Shown: piece after piece, positions 34,718 to 44,204 of the stretch | How positions within the stretch are numbered: position 1 is the first letter of the stretch | Layout: each line of letters starts with the position of its first letter | Source of the DNA: Tectiglobus sp965223355 | Lineage (GTDB): Bacteria; Pseudomonadota; Alphaproteobacteria; Rhizobiales; Hyphomicrobiaceae | Reading direction: 5' to 3' | Assembly (NCBI GenBank): GCA_965223355.1 | Contig: CBDCWE010000003.1 | Span: 2,604,001-2,668,000 of the forward strand | DNA length: 64,000 bases | Position numbers and translations under genes: made by a program | The notes under the pieces: generated by a model | The model's database searches: none | Told to the model about the DNA's origin: nothing | What the model saw: the letters and a program-made list of their open reading frames with translations, nothing else

Positions 34718-36178
34718 ATGAAGCTTGCAGATCTGCTGCCGCCAGACCTCGCCCGGCCCGGCAACGGCAATGGTAACGGCAACGAGATCGAGATCGCGGC
34801 GATTACGGCGGACAGCCGACAAGTTGAACCCGGCACGCTGTTTGCGGCGCTTTCCGGCGCCCGTTTCGATGGTGCTCAGTTCATTGCCGATGCGGTTGCA
34901 AGGGGCGCGGCAGCGGTACTCGTTTCCGACCAAGCAGACATTCAGGAGTTGCCGGTACCGATCATTCGCTCCGGCGATCCGCGCCGCTCGCTGGCGTTGA
35001 TGGCGGCACGCTATTACGGCCGCCAGCCGCAGGTGACGGTTGCTGTCACGGGCACCAGTGGAAAGACCTCGGTCGCAGAATTCACGCGCCAGATCTTTGC
35101 ACATGCCGGGCGGCAGGCGGCCTCGCTCGGGACGATCGGCATCGTGCGTCCGGATGGCGGGGTCTATGGCGCCCTGACGACACCTGATCCGGTGACACTG
35201 CACGGCGTCCTCGCCGGTCTGGCGGACGACGGCATCACGCACCTTGCGTTCGAAGCTTCATCACACGGTCTCGATCAGCGCCGGCTGGACGGTGTGCAGT
35301 TGAGCGCAGGGGCGTTCACCAACCTGGGGCGCGATCACCTCGACTATCACCCCACCATCGAACACTATCTGGCCGCCAAATGCCGGCTGTTCGATACGCT
35401 TCTGCCGGCAGGCTGCGGCGCCGTCATCAACGTCGATGATGGCCACGCGACGGCGGTGCTGGAGGCAGCTCGCGCGCGACAACTCACCGTTCTCACCACC
35501 GGCAGAGGCGCGGGCGCGGACCTGCGGCTTGTCGATGCCCGACCGGACGGGTTCGGCCAGGTTCTGACATGGTCGTTTGATAACGACACCTTCCAGTCCG
35601 AACTCAGTCTTATCGGAACCTACCAGGCGCTGAACGTGCTGACGGCCGCCGGGCTGGCGCTGTGCGCAGGCGAAGCCCGCGACGGCGTGTTCGATGCTAT
35701 CGCAAACCTGCGGGGCGTTTCCGGCCGGCTCGAGGTCGTCGGTCAGGTCCGCGGTGCAACGGTTGTCGTCGACTACGCCCACAAGCCCGATGCCCTGGCT
35801 GCAGCCCTCGATGCCCTAAGGCCTTTCGCGCGCGGGCGATTGATCAATGTTTTCGGCTGTGGCGGCGACCGCGATCCAGGCAAACGCCCGATCATGGGCG
35901 CAATCTCGGCCCGCAAGGCCGATGTCACAATCGTTACGGATGACAATCCGAGATCTGAGGCCCCGGAAGCGATCCGCGCTGCAATCTTGCAGGCTGCGGT
36001 CGGGGCGCAGGAGGTCGGTGACAGGTACGAGGCGATCGCCACCGCCTTGTTGATGGCAGGGCCCGGAGATGTCGTGCTGATCGCCGGCAAAGGGCATGAA
36101 ACTGGTCAAGTGATTGGCGACAGCACGCTGCCGTTTTCCGATCACGAGGCGGTCAACGCGATTTTGCGGGAAGTTTGA
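34718..36178 (+). CDS. murE: UDP-N-acetylmuramoyl-tripeptide synthetase, meso-DAP type
   Basis: 486 residues. The ATP loop is VTGTSGKTSV. HLDYHPTIEHYLAAKCRLF carries the carbamylated lysine region. DDNPRSE is the DNPR signature of enzymes adding meso-diaminopimelate to UDP-MurNAc-L-Ala-D-Glu. Near the N-terminus four hexanucleotide repeats (34759-34782) encode a Gly-Asn run. It is the first gene of the remaining cell-wall cluster, but murF does not follow; instead a hairpin repeat lies between murE and mraY. Confidence 0.96.
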   Translation: MKLADLLPPDLARPGNGNGNGNEIEIAAITADSRQVEPGTLFAALSGARFDGAQFIADAVARGAAAVLVSDQADIQELPVPIIRSGDPRRSLALMAARYYGRQPQVTVAVTGTSGKTSVAEFTRQIFAHAGRQAASLGTIGIVRPDGGVYGALTTPDPVTLHGVLAGLADDGITHLAFEASSHGLDQRRLDGVQLSAGAFTNLGRDHLDYHPTIEHYLAAKCRLFDTLLPAGCGAVINVDDGHATAVLEAARARQLTVLTTGRGAGADLRLVDARPDGFGQVLTWSFDNDTFQSELSLIGTYQALNVLTAAGLALCAGEARDGVFDAIANLRGVSGRLEVVGQVRGATVVVDYAHKPDALAAALDALRPFARGRLINVFGCGGDRDPGKRPIMGAISARKADVTIVTDDNPRSEAPEAIRAAILQAAVGAQEVGDRYEAIATALLMAGPGDVVLIAGKGHETGQVIGDSTLPFSDHEAVNAILREV

Positions 36179-36220
36179 GCGCCCGCACACCTCGGGGCCC
36201 TCTGATCAAGTCTCAGGCTG

Positions 36221-36344
36221 CCAAAGGGCCGGGCCCTGTGGCGGGATTGTTGGAGCCAGTGTTTTTGGCCAATCGCCGCTGTGCGGCGATCCTTGAGGGG
36301 CTTTCAGCCCCTCAAACACCCCGACCAGGGGATGGATCTCCTGG
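36221..36344 (-). repeat. Five-hairpin palindromic repeat, copy 3
   Basis: Inverted relative to copies 1 and 2 and partly decayed. CCAAAGGGCC/GGGCCCTGTGG comes first, then a weakened second stem, the intact ATCGCCGC/GCGGCGAT (36272-36290), TTGAGGGGCT/AGCCCCTCAA (36293-36315), and CCAGGGGATGGATCTCCTGG (36325-36344). It sits 42 bases after murE, exactly where murF is expected. Confidence 0.8.
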
Positions 36345-36659
36345 ACCCCGGACTTAGTCGGAGGCTCCTTAAGATAAAGGATTGGCGGGCGCCGCCGGTG
36401 TCGATGGCTCGGCCGCACGCCCGGCCATTCGCCCTTTGCACGACACATTGCTCGCACAAAGAACGGGGCGTTGCGCGTCGGGATCCTCGTAATCTGCGCA
36501 ATTTGCATGTCGCGGTTGACGCAACGGCCAAGGATCTGGTCTTTGCTGACGGCACCGACGTGGGCGATTCTGGCGACAGCAAAGATCCCTGCTGCCCATT
36601 GCAAATTGTTGGCGTGGAACTTTTTTTGAGCGGCGGCCGCGCGAACCGGGGGAAAACCG
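36345..36659. other. Gene-free region in the murF position
   Basis: 315 bases between the hairpin repeat and mraY. I looked for a MurF fragment (Mur ligase P-loop or DNPA-type ends) in six frames and found none. Some frames are open but match no family I know. An mraY promoter must lie here if the repeat terminates murE transcription. Confidence 0.45.
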
Positions 36660-37742
36660 ATGCTGTACGAACTTCGCGAACTGAGCGATTTATTCGGACC
36701 GCTCAACGTTTTCACCTACATCACGTTTCGAACCGGCGGCGCGATCATGACGGCGCTATTGTTCGTGTTCCTGTTCGGGCCGGCGATCATCGACATGCTG
36801 CGCCTCAAACAGGGCAGGGGTCAGCCGATACGTGACGACGGCCCGCAAAGTCACCTTGCAAAACGCGGTACGCCGACCATGGGCGGGCTGATGATATTGG
36901 CCGGCTTTACATTCTCGATTCTGCTGTGGGCCAACCTTTCAAACCACTACGTCTGGATCGTCCTGGGGGTCACGCTTTGCTTCGGTGCGATCGGCTTTTA
37001 CGATGACTTCCTGAAGGTCACTAAGCGGACAAGTTCGGGCTTTCCCGGGCGGCTTCGTTTGGCGCTCGAATTCATCATTGCCGGGCTTGCGGCCGCGGCC
37101 ATTATGGCGATGTCGCCAGCGCAGTTCGCCGGCGCGCTCGCGATCCCGTTCTTCAAAGATTGGCTCCTGCAGCTGGGCCCGCTGTTCATCGTCTTCGGCG
37201 CGCTGGTGATCGCTGGTGCCGGCAACGCGGTCAACCTCACCGACGGGCTCGATGGCCTGGCGATCGTGCCGGTCATGATCGCTGCGGCCACGTTCGGCCT
37301 CATCGCCTATCTGTCCGGCAACGTCAAATTCGCGACCTATTTGCAAATCCATCACGTTGCCGGTGCCGGCGAGCTGGCCATTATCTGCGGTGCGCTCATC
37401 GGGGCCGGCCTCGGCTTCCTGTGGTTCAACGCACCACCGGCGATGATATTTATGGGCGACACCGGCTCACTGGCGCTGGGCGGTGCGCTCGGTGCCATCG
37501 CGGTTGCAACCAAGCACGAAATCGTCCTCGCGATCGTCGGCGGTCTGTTCGTCCTGGAGGCGCTGTCGGTCATCATCCAGGTGGTAAGCTTCAAAATGAC
37601 CGGCAAACGGGTCTTTCGGATGGCCCCCCTGCATCATCACTTCGAACAAAAGGGATGGCAGGAAGCGACGGTCGTCGTCCGTTTCTGGATTATCTCGGTG
37701 GTGCTGGCCCTGATTGGGCTGGCAACGCTGAAACTGCGGTAA
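36660..37742 (+). CDS. mraY: Phospho-N-acetylmuramoyl-pentapeptide transferase
   Basis: 360 residues, ten predicted membrane helices. Catalytic signatures are FYDDFLKVTKRTSSG (Asp pair and uridine site), NAVNLTDGLDGLA, and the cytosolic HHHFEQKGW loop. RGTPTMGGLM is the N-terminal marker. It transfers phospho-MurNAc-pentapeptide to undecaprenyl phosphate, giving lipid I. It begins the contiguous mraY-murD-ftsW-murG-murC-murB run. Confidence 0.97.
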   Translation: MLYELRELSDLFGPLNVFTYITFRTGGAIMTALLFVFLFGPAIIDMLRLKQGRGQPIRDDGPQSHLAKRGTPTMGGLMILAGFTFSILLWANLSNHYVWIVLGVTLCFGAIGFYDDFLKVTKRTSSGFPGRLRLALEFIIAGLAAAAIMAMSPAQFAGALAIPFFKDWLLQLGPLFIVFGALVIAGAGNAVNLTDGLDGLAIVPVMIAAATFGLIAYLSGNVKFATYLQIHHVAGAGELAIICGALIGAGLGFLWFNAPPAMIFMGDTGSLALGGALGAIAVATKHEIVLAIVGGLFVLEALSVIIQVVSFKMTGKRVFRMAPLHHHFEQKGWQEATVVVRFWIISVVLALIGLATLKLR

Positions 37743-37785
37743 GGTTTGAGCACCGTCCAACGCGAATTTCGGGTAAACTGCCGAA

Positions 37786-39192
37786 ATGATTCCCATCGGC
37801 ACTTTTGCAGATCAGGATGTTGCCGTATTCGGCCTTGGACGCTCAGGCATTTCTGCGTGTCGGGCGCTGGCCGCCGGCGGCGCGCGCGTTCATGCCTGGG
37901 ACGACAACGAGGCCGGCCGGGCCGCGGCACGCCAGGCCGGGACCGAACCGTTCGATCTGGCCGCCGGCGACTGGTCGCAATTCGCCGCCCTGGTGCTGTC
38001 ACCGGGCGTTCCGCTCACTCATCCCCGACCCCATTGGACCGTCGAGCGCGCCAACAACGCCGGTGTTGAGATCATCGGTGACGTGGAGTTGTTTGCCAGG
38101 GCGCGTGCAACGCATTGTCCTGATGCGCCGTTCGTTGCGATCACCGGTACCAACGGCAAGTCGACGACAACAGCGCTGATCGCTCATGTCCTGACAACGA
38201 CCGGCCGCGATGCACAGATGGGCGGCAATATCGGCGTGCCGATCCTTGATCTCGAAGTGCCCGCACCGGACCGCGTGCACGTCATCGAGCTGTCATCCTA
38301 TCAGATCGAACTGATGCCGAGCCTCAAGCCGACGGTCGGTGTTCTGCTCAATGTCTCCCCGGACCATCTCGATCGCCACGGCGATTTCACGCACTACAGT
38401 GAGGTCAAGGCACGGCTGATAAAATCTGCCGGGTTTGCCGTGCTTGGATGCGACGATGAGACGACCATCTCGATCGCGCGCGCATCGGGCCTGGCCGCCG
38501 CGCGGCACGCACTGATATCGGGCCATGAGATTGATATTGGCTACGGTGTGCGCAACGGCCTGATCGAATATTGCACGGGTGACGGCAGCGCGCCGGAGTT
38601 AATCGCCGACCTTACGGGCGTTGCATCGCTGCGCGGTTCGCACAACGCCCAGAACGCCGCCGCCGCCGCGGCCGTATGCACAACGCTGGGGCTCAGTTCT
38701 GCAGAGATCGCCCGCGGCCTGCGTTCGTTTCCCGGCCTGCCGCACCGCTTGGAACAAGTTGGCCGCCTCGGCAACGCGATTTTTGTCAATGACAGCAAGG
38801 CCACCAACGCCGAATCGACCGCCAATGCGCTCGCCGCCTTCGACCGCGACATTTACTGGATCCTGGGCGGTCTTGCCAAAGACGGTGGCATCAAGAGCCT
38901 CACGCCTTACTTCGAGCGCATCGCCAAGGCCTATCTGATTGGTGCTGCTGCGGACGAGTTTGCCGGCGCTCTGGATGGCAGCTGCGCATACGAGATGTGC
39001 AACACGCTGGCGGTGGCAACGCATGCAGCCGCGCGAGACGCCACGCAACCGCAGGCCGATCAAGCCGTTGTGCTGCTGTCACCGGCTTGCGCCTCGTTTG
39101 ACCAGTTTCGCAGCTTTGAAGCGCGCGGCGATGCGTTTCGCGACTTGGTCAAGGGACTTGCGGGCATCGAACTGGGCGAGGGACGCGCATGA
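37786..39192 (+). CDS. murD: UDP-N-acetylmuramoylalanine--D-glutamate ligase
   Basis: 468 residues. The N-terminal Rossmann-like UDP domain (DVAVFGLGRSG) is followed by the ATP loop AITGTNGKSTTTAL and the central motif NVSPDHLDRHG, and the C-terminal domain with FVNDSKATNAEST. It adds D-glutamate to UDP-MurNAc-L-Ala in the cytosol. The stop overlaps the ftsW start (ATGA at 39189-39192), so the genes are coupled. Confidence 0.96.
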   Translation: MIPIGTFADQDVAVFGLGRSGISACRALAAGGARVHAWDDNEAGRAAARQAGTEPFDLAAGDWSQFAALVLSPGVPLTHPRPHWTVERANNAGVEIIGDVELFARARATHCPDAPFVAITGTNGKSTTTALIAHVLTTTGRDAQMGGNIGVPILDLEVPAPDRVHVIELSSYQIELMPSLKPTVGVLLNVSPDHLDRHGDFTHYSEVKARLIKSAGFAVLGCDDETTISIARASGLAAARHALISGHEIDIGYGVRNGLIEYCTGDGSAPELIADLTGVASLRGSHNAQNAAAAAAVCTTLGLSSAEIARGLRSFPGLPHRLEQVGRLGNAIFVNDSKATNAESTANALAAFDRDIYWILGGLAKDGGIKSLTPYFERIAKAYLIGAAADEFAGALDGSCAYEMCNTLAVATHAAARDATQPQADQAVVLLSPACASFDQFRSFEARGDAFRDLVKGLAGIELGEGRA

Positions 39193-40400
39193 GGTTGTCC
39201 CGCGCCGACAGCAGTTTGCTCACGCAATGGTGGTTCACGATCGACCGGCTGCTGCTGACGGCGGTCCTGGTGCTGGTGTTGACGGGGCTGCTGGTATCGC
39301 TGGCAGCCAGCCCGTCGGTGGCAATCGCGAAAGAGCTCGAAGCCTTCTATTTCGTCAAACGGCATGTCGTGTTCGCGGTGATCGGGGTGACCTTGGTCAT
39401 CGCCTTGTCGCTGCAGTCGCCCCATTCGGTGCGCCACATCAGTCTGGTGCTTTACCTTGCAGCCGTCGGACTGCTCGTGTGGGTGCTCGTTGCCGGCGTC
39501 GAGATCAATGGCGCGCAGCGCTGGATCCGCGTTTTGGGGATATCCGTGCAACCGTCCGAAATTGCAAAGCCGTCTTTCGTCGTGCTGTCGGCGTGGGCCT
39601 TCGCGGAATGGCAGAAACGCCGCGACATGCCGGGGTTGCCGATCGCCATTCTCGTTTACGGACTGCTTGCAACTCTGCTCTTGATGCAGCCCGATATCGG
39701 CCAGACTGCTCTGATCACGATCGTCTGGGGCACGCTGTTTGTGCTGGCCGGTATTCCACTGTTGTGGGTCGGCGGGTTGGCCGGCGCGGTCACAATCGCA
39801 GCGACCTCGGCCTATTACAGCATGGGCCATGTCAAGGCCCGTATCGAGCAATTTTTTGGCTCGGCCATCGATCCGCGGTCGCAGGCCGGCCAGGCCTACA
39901 ATTCGTTTGTCGAAGGCGCTTTCTTTGGTCGCGGCCCGGGCGAAGGCACCATCAAGACCAGCCTGCCGGACGCACACACCGACTTCATCTTTGCGGTCAT
40001 TGCCGAAGAATACGGCATCATCGCCTGTCTTGGTCTGCTGCTGATTTACGCGCTGATCGTCTATCGCGCGCTGGCCCGGGCCGTTCTTGAACACGACCTC
40101 GCCACCCGCTATGCCGTCGCCGGGCTCGCACTTCTGTTCGCCACCCAGGCGATCGTCAATATGGGGGTCAACATCGGGCTCCTGCCGGTCACGGGAATGA
40201 CACTGCCGATGATCTCCGCCGGCGGATCCTCGATGATCGGGGTCTCGATCACGCTCGGCATGCTGCTCGCCCTGTCGCGCCGACGTTCACGGGCCAGGGA
40301 ATTTGCGGGTCCGGGCCCGGTCGCCAACCGGCCCGGCGAATTCGCTCCCGTTTCATCACTCGCAACCAGCCAAGTTCCCTCCAAGAGCCAGATCCAATGA
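39189..40400 (+). CDS. ftsW: SEDS-family septal peptidoglycan polymerase
   Basis: 403 residues with ten predicted helices. SEDS signatures include NGAQRWI followed by QPSEIAKP, LLMQPDIGQT and the C-terminal PVTGMTLPMISAGGSS. The long extracytoplasmic loop around EGAFFGRGPGEG carries the catalytic region. It polymerises lipid II at the septum together with a class B PBP (FtsI), which is not encoded in this window. It overlaps murD at its start and murG at its end by 4 bases each. Confidence 0.96.
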   Translation: MRLSRADSSLLTQWWFTIDRLLLTAVLVLVLTGLLVSLAASPSVAIAKELEAFYFVKRHVVFAVIGVTLVIALSLQSPHSVRHISLVLYLAAVGLLVWVLVAGVEINGAQRWIRVLGISVQPSEIAKPSFVVLSAWAFAEWQKRRDMPGLPIAILVYGLLATLLLMQPDIGQTALITIVWGTLFVLAGIPLLWVGGLAGAVTIAATSAYYSMGHVKARIEQFFGSAIDPRSQAGQAYNSFVEGAFFGRGPGEGTIKTSLPDAHTDFIFAVIAEEYGIIACLGLLLIYALIVYRALARAVLEHDLATRYAVAGLALLFATQAIVNMGVNIGLLPVTGMTLPMISAGGSSMIGVSITLGMLLALSRRRSRAREFAGPGPVANRPGEFAPVSSLATSQVPSKSQIQ

Positions 40401-41500
40401 ACAAAACAATCATGCTAGCGGCCGGTGGCACTGGCGGCCATTTGTTTCCAGCTTTTGCACTGGCCGAAGAGCTTGGTCGGCGCGGCTACGTCGTCGATCT
40501 CGCCACGGATACGCGTGGAGATCGATACGGTATCGACTTTCCCGCCCGCGAGATCCACCAAATCCAGTCCGCAACGACCAGCAGCCGATCGCCGGTTGCA
40601 GTCGCCCAAACCGTGATGACGCTTGCCGGCGGTGTCCGTCAGGCCCACAAGCTTCTGGGCAAGGTCCAACCGGCCGCCGTGATTGGTTTCGGCGGTTATC
40701 CCAGCTTCCCGCCAATCGTGGCGGCCGCGCTGCGCAACATTCCGGCAGCATTGCACGAGCAAAATGCCGTGCTCGGACGTGCCAACCGCATGCTCGCTAG
40801 GCGGGTCAAGGCGATCGCGACGTCGTTCGAGACAATCAAACTCATCGAGCCGAACATCACGCATAAAGTTCGACTGACCGGAAATCCCGTGCGCCAGATG
40901 GTGATCGACTGCGCGCGACGCGAATATCGCCTGCCGCAACCGGGTGAGCCAATCCATCTGCTGGTCTTCGGAGGCAGCCAGGGCGCCAGGTACTTCTCCG
41001 ACATCGTCCCGCCGGCGATTGCAAACATGCCACAGCAGCTCAAAGACCGGCTAATCGTGGTTCAGCAGTGCCGTGAAGAGGATGTCGAGCGCGTCCGCGG
41101 CGCTTACAAAGCTGCCGGCATCGAGGCCATCTGCGAGGTGTTTTTCGGTCATCTGCCACAAATCATCGCCGATGCGCATCTGGTCGTCGCACGGGGTGGC
41201 GCAACGACCATTGCCGAATTGACGGTGATCGGCTGTCCGGCTGTGCTGGTGCCGCTGCCACACTCAGTGGACAACGATCAGTTTGAAAATGCAACGTGTC
41301 TGGCAACTGCCGGCGCGGCCTGGTGCATCGAACAAAAGGACCTTGATCCGACGCGCCTGTGCGATGGCCTGGTTGGCGTGTTTTCGGCGCCAACGGAACT
41401 GGCACAGGCCGCCGCCGCCGCCAAGGCACAAGGCCGACCGGACGCCGTCGCTCGGCTGGCTGACCTTGCCGAAGAGCTGGCGGCCGGACAATTCGGCTGA
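40397..41500 (+). CDS. murG: UDP-GlcNAc--lipid I N-acetylglucosaminyltransferase
   Basis: 367 residues of the GT-B fold. The N-terminal glycine loop AAGGTGGHLFPAFALAEEL, the hinge LVFGGSQGAR and the donor site VVARGGATTIAELT are all present. It makes lipid II on the inner membrane face. Start overlaps ftsW stop (ATGA). Confidence 0.97.
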   Translation: MNKTIMLAAGGTGGHLFPAFALAEELGRRGYVVDLATDTRGDRYGIDFPAREIHQIQSATTSSRSPVAVAQTVMTLAGGVRQAHKLLGKVQPAAVIGFGGYPSFPPIVAAALRNIPAALHEQNAVLGRANRMLARRVKAIATSFETIKLIEPNITHKVRLTGNPVRQMVIDCARREYRLPQPGEPIHLLVFGGSQGARYFSDIVPPAIANMPQQLKDRLIVVQQCREEDVERVRGAYKAAGIEAICEVFFGHLPQIIADAHLVVARGGATTIAELTVIGCPAVLVPLPHSVDNDQFENATCLATAGAAWCIEQKDLDPTRLCDGLVGVFSAPTELAQAAAAAKAQGRPDAVARLADLAEELAAGQFG

Positions 41501-41552
41501 CACCGCTGAGACGCCTTAAACGCCGACCAATGCAAATCAGAGACGCCAAGAC

Positions 41553-42965
41553 ATGCAAATTCCCATAACGCTCGGCACCATCCATATCATCGGCATCGGC
41601 GGCATCGGCATGAGTGCCATCGCCGAACTCTTGCATGCGACAGGCTTTAAGGTACAGGGCAGTGATCAGCGCGACGGAGCCAACGTTCAGCGCCTCAAGG
41701 CGCGCGGCATCCGCGTCTTCATCGGTCACGACGCGAGCAATTTGGAGGGGGCGAGCTGCGTCGTCATTTCAACGGCGGTGAAGGATGCCAATCCCGAACT
41801 GCAGGCGGCGCGCGACAAAAGCCTCACAATCATTCGCCGGGCGGAGATGTTGGCGGAGCTGATGCGCCTTTATGCGACCGTATCCGTGACCGGCACACAC
41901 GGCAAAACCACGACCACGTCGTTGATCGCCCATATCTTCGAAAGCGTGGCACTGGACCCGACGGTGATGACCGGCGGCATCATCAACGGCTGGGGCTCCA
42001 ACGCGCGTCTCGGCAGCGGCAGCTGGATGATCGTTGAAGCAGATGAATCCGACGGAACATTCGTCAAGCTGCCGACCCAGATCGGGGTCGTGACCAACAT
42101 CGATCCCGAACACCTCGATTATTTCGGCACGGTCGAGAACATGCACGCCGAGTATGCCGCGTTCATGCGCCAGATCCCGTTTTACGGTTTGCTGCTGGCG
42201 TGCACGGATCAGCAAGTGGTGCGCGACATGATCCAGCGCTTGGACTTGCGCCGCGACGGGCGTCGATTGGTATCTTACGGTCGCACACCGGACGCCGACA
42301 TTGTCCTCAAGGATGTCGAAATCATCGCCAGTCAGACCTACTTTTCAGCCGAGCTTGGCGAACGCACGCCGGGCGGGGCACGGCGCATTGAGCGATGGAT
42401 GGTGCCGATTCCCGGCGCACACAACGCCTTGAACGCGCTGGCGGCGATCGCCGTCGCTTGCGAAGCCGGCCTCGGCGATGACACGATCCGCGCGGCGCTG
42501 GCAAACTTTTCCGGTGTCAAGCGACGCTTCCAGCTGACCGGCACCGCCCACGATGTCGCGATCTATGACGATTATGGCCACCATCCAATCGAGATCAAAG
42601 CGGTCTTGGCCGCTGCACGGGCCGGCGTCAAAGGGCGCCTGGTTGCCGTCGTCGAGCCGCACAGATATTCGCGCGTCCGCGACCTGTTCGAAGATTTCTG
42701 CAACTGCTTTGGCGATGCCGACTGCGTTTATGTGACGCCGCTCTATTCCGCCGGTGAGGCTCCGATCGATGGGATCAGCAGCGCGAGCCTTGCCGCCGGC
42801 ATTCGCGCAACCGGTCACGGTAACGCCGCGACGGTCGCCGACATTGATGAACTTGCATCGGTCCTGCGCGGCTCGACGGCGCCGGGTGATACCGTGATCT
42901 GCCTTGGCGCCGGCAATTCGACGGATTGGGCGCATGCGCTTCCGGCGTTGATGGCTGGGAGGTAA
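41553..42965 (+). CDS. murC: UDP-N-acetylmuramate--L-alanine ligase
   Basis: 470 residues. It opens with the UDP-binding loop IHIIGIGGIGMSAIAELL, has the ATP loop VTGTHGKTTTTSLIAHIF, and the C-terminal YDDYGHHPIEIKA and VVEPHRYSRVRDLF. It attaches the first amino acid of the stem peptide. It starts 52 bases after murG and is followed by murB after 9 bases. Confidence 0.97.
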   Translation: MQIPITLGTIHIIGIGGIGMSAIAELLHATGFKVQGSDQRDGANVQRLKARGIRVFIGHDASNLEGASCVVISTAVKDANPELQAARDKSLTIIRRAEMLAELMRLYATVSVTGTHGKTTTTSLIAHIFESVALDPTVMTGGIINGWGSNARLGSGSWMIVEADESDGTFVKLPTQIGVVTNIDPEHLDYFGTVENMHAEYAAFMRQIPFYGLLLACTDQQVVRDMIQRLDLRRDGRRLVSYGRTPDADIVLKDVEIIASQTYFSAELGERTPGGARRIERWMVPIPGAHNALNALAAIAVACEAGLGDDTIRAALANFSGVKRRFQLTGTAHDVAIYDDYGHHPIEIKAVLAAARAGVKGRLVAVVEPHRYSRVRDLFEDFCNCFGDADCVYVTPLYSAGEAPIDGISSASLAAGIRATGHGNAATVADIDELASVLRGSTAPGDTVICLGAGNSTDWAHALPALMAGR

Positions 42966-42974
42966 CAGGGGCCA

Positions 42975-43943
42975 ATGTTCGCCGATATCACCGACGGCCT
43001 GAGAGCACGGATGCCGGACCTGAAGGGGGCGATGTCCGCCAACACGTCACTGGCCGACATCACCTGGTTCCGGGTTGGCGGTCCGGCCCAGGTGTTGTTC
43101 CGGCCGGCAGACGAAGCCGATCTCGCCTATTTTCTCAAGAACTTGCCGGCCGAGATGCCCGTGCGGGCGATCGGCCTCGGCTCCAATCTTCTGGTCCGCG
43201 ATGGCGGCCTGCCAGGCGTTGTCATCCGTCTCGGTCGCGGTTTTTCCCAGACAACCAGCGAACCCGGCCACCGGGTGCGGACCGGAACAGCCGTGCCGGA
43301 CCAGAAGGTTGCGCGGGTTGCAGCCGACGCCGGCATTGCGCGGCTCGCCTTTTATCGCGGCATTCCGGGCTCGATCGGCGGCGCGTTACGCATGAATGCG
43401 GGCGCCCACGGCACCGAGACCAAGGACGTTTTGATCGAAGCCCGGGCCGTCGACCCGGACGGCAACATCCATGTCCTGAGCAATGCCGACATGGGCTTTG
43501 CCTATCGTCATTGTAGTGTCCCGCAAGACTGGATCTTCACCGAGGCGCTGTTTCAGGGCGCGGGCGGTGAGCCGGCCGCGATTGCCAAGGAAATGGAAGC
43601 GGTGGTCGCCTACCGCGAACACCATCAACCGACGCGCGAGCGCACCGGCGGGTCGACGTTCAAAAACCCGCCAGGCCGTTCGGCTTGGCAACTCATCGAT
43701 GCTGCCGGTTGCAGGGGACTGCGTGTCGGCGGGGCGATGGTTTCTGAAAAGCACTGCAACTTTCTGATCAACCTCGACAACGCCACTGCAGACGACATCG
43801 AAACGCTTGGCGAAACCGTGCGCGCCCGCGTCAAGGCGCACAGTGGCATCACGTTGATCTGGGAGATTATCCGCATTGGCGAACCGCTTGCCGGACGCCC
43901 GCGTGCAGAGGCGCCGGTGCAACCTTCGCCTCAACCCCGATAA
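42975..43943 (+). CDS. murB: UDP-N-acetylenolpyruvoylglucosamine reductase
   Basis: 322 residues, FAD-binding type I MurB. It has TWFRVGGPAQVLF, GSNLLVRDGG, PGSIGGALRMNAGAHG and the catalytic serine region RTGGSTFKNPPG. It reduces enolpyruvyl-UDP-GlcNAc to UDP-MurNAc. It is the last gene of the cluster; ddl, ftsQ, ftsA and ftsZ, which usually follow in alphaproteobacteria, are absent and two MITEs lie downstream instead. Confidence 0.96.
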   Translation: MFADITDGLRARMPDLKGAMSANTSLADITWFRVGGPAQVLFRPADEADLAYFLKNLPAEMPVRAIGLGSNLLVRDGGLPGVVIRLGRGFSQTTSEPGHRVRTGTAVPDQKVARVAADAGIARLAFYRGIPGSIGGALRMNAGAHGTETKDVLIEARAVDPDGNIHVLSNADMGFAYRHCSVPQDWIFTEALFQGAGGEPAAIAKEMEAVVAYREHHQPTRERTGGSTFKNPPGRSAWQLIDAAGCRGLRVGGAMVSEKHCNFLINLDNATADDIETLGETVRARVKAHSGITLIWEIIRIGEPLAGRPRAEAPVQPSPQPR

Positions 43944-43968
43944 GTCAGGGCCGATCGGCGTCGACGAG

Positions 43969-44100
43969 AGCAACCTGCCTTTATTCGGAATCGGAACGAT
44001 CCCGAATAAAGGCAGAAAGTTGCTCGCCTCTAAAGTGGCGATCATCATTGTGCTTTAAGTTGGAACCGCAATAGCGGTTCCAACTTAAAGCACAATGATC
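43969..44100 (+). repeat. Two-hairpin TA-flanked MITE, copy E
   Basis: Full-length copy, 25 bases after the murB stop. The left flank is CGAG rather than CTAG; the right is CTAG (44100-44103), whose TA is shared with the next element. Confidence 0.87.
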
Positions 44101-44102
44101 TA

Positions 44103-44204
44103 GAGCATTTTTCGTTTATACGGAGTCACGAAAAATGCTCTATCTGTTTGTTTTCACGCATATTCTTATCCAAAAAAGTGCGCGCACTTTTCGGGAATAT
44201 GCTC
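44103..44204. repeat. Second MITE type with GAGCAT/ATGCTC ends
   Basis: About 102 bp flanked by TA on both sides (44101-44102 and 44205-44206). A perfect hairpin GAGCATTTTTCGT.../...ACGAAAAATGCTC occupies the first 38 bases. After a spacer, AAAAGTGCGCGCACTTTT forms a palindrome and the element closes with ATATGCTC. It shares the terminal GAGCA with the two-hairpin family and the same TA flanks but is otherwise distinct. Its right TA is in the TAG stop of the amidase gene. Confidence 0.75.

Noticed and set aside
36179..36659. Possible murF remnant between murE and mraY
   Set aside because: No Mur-ligase P-loop or C-terminal motif in any of six frames.
38939..40090. 383-codon frame overlapping murD and ftsW
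   Set aside because: Out of frame with two well-conserved genes and of biased composition.
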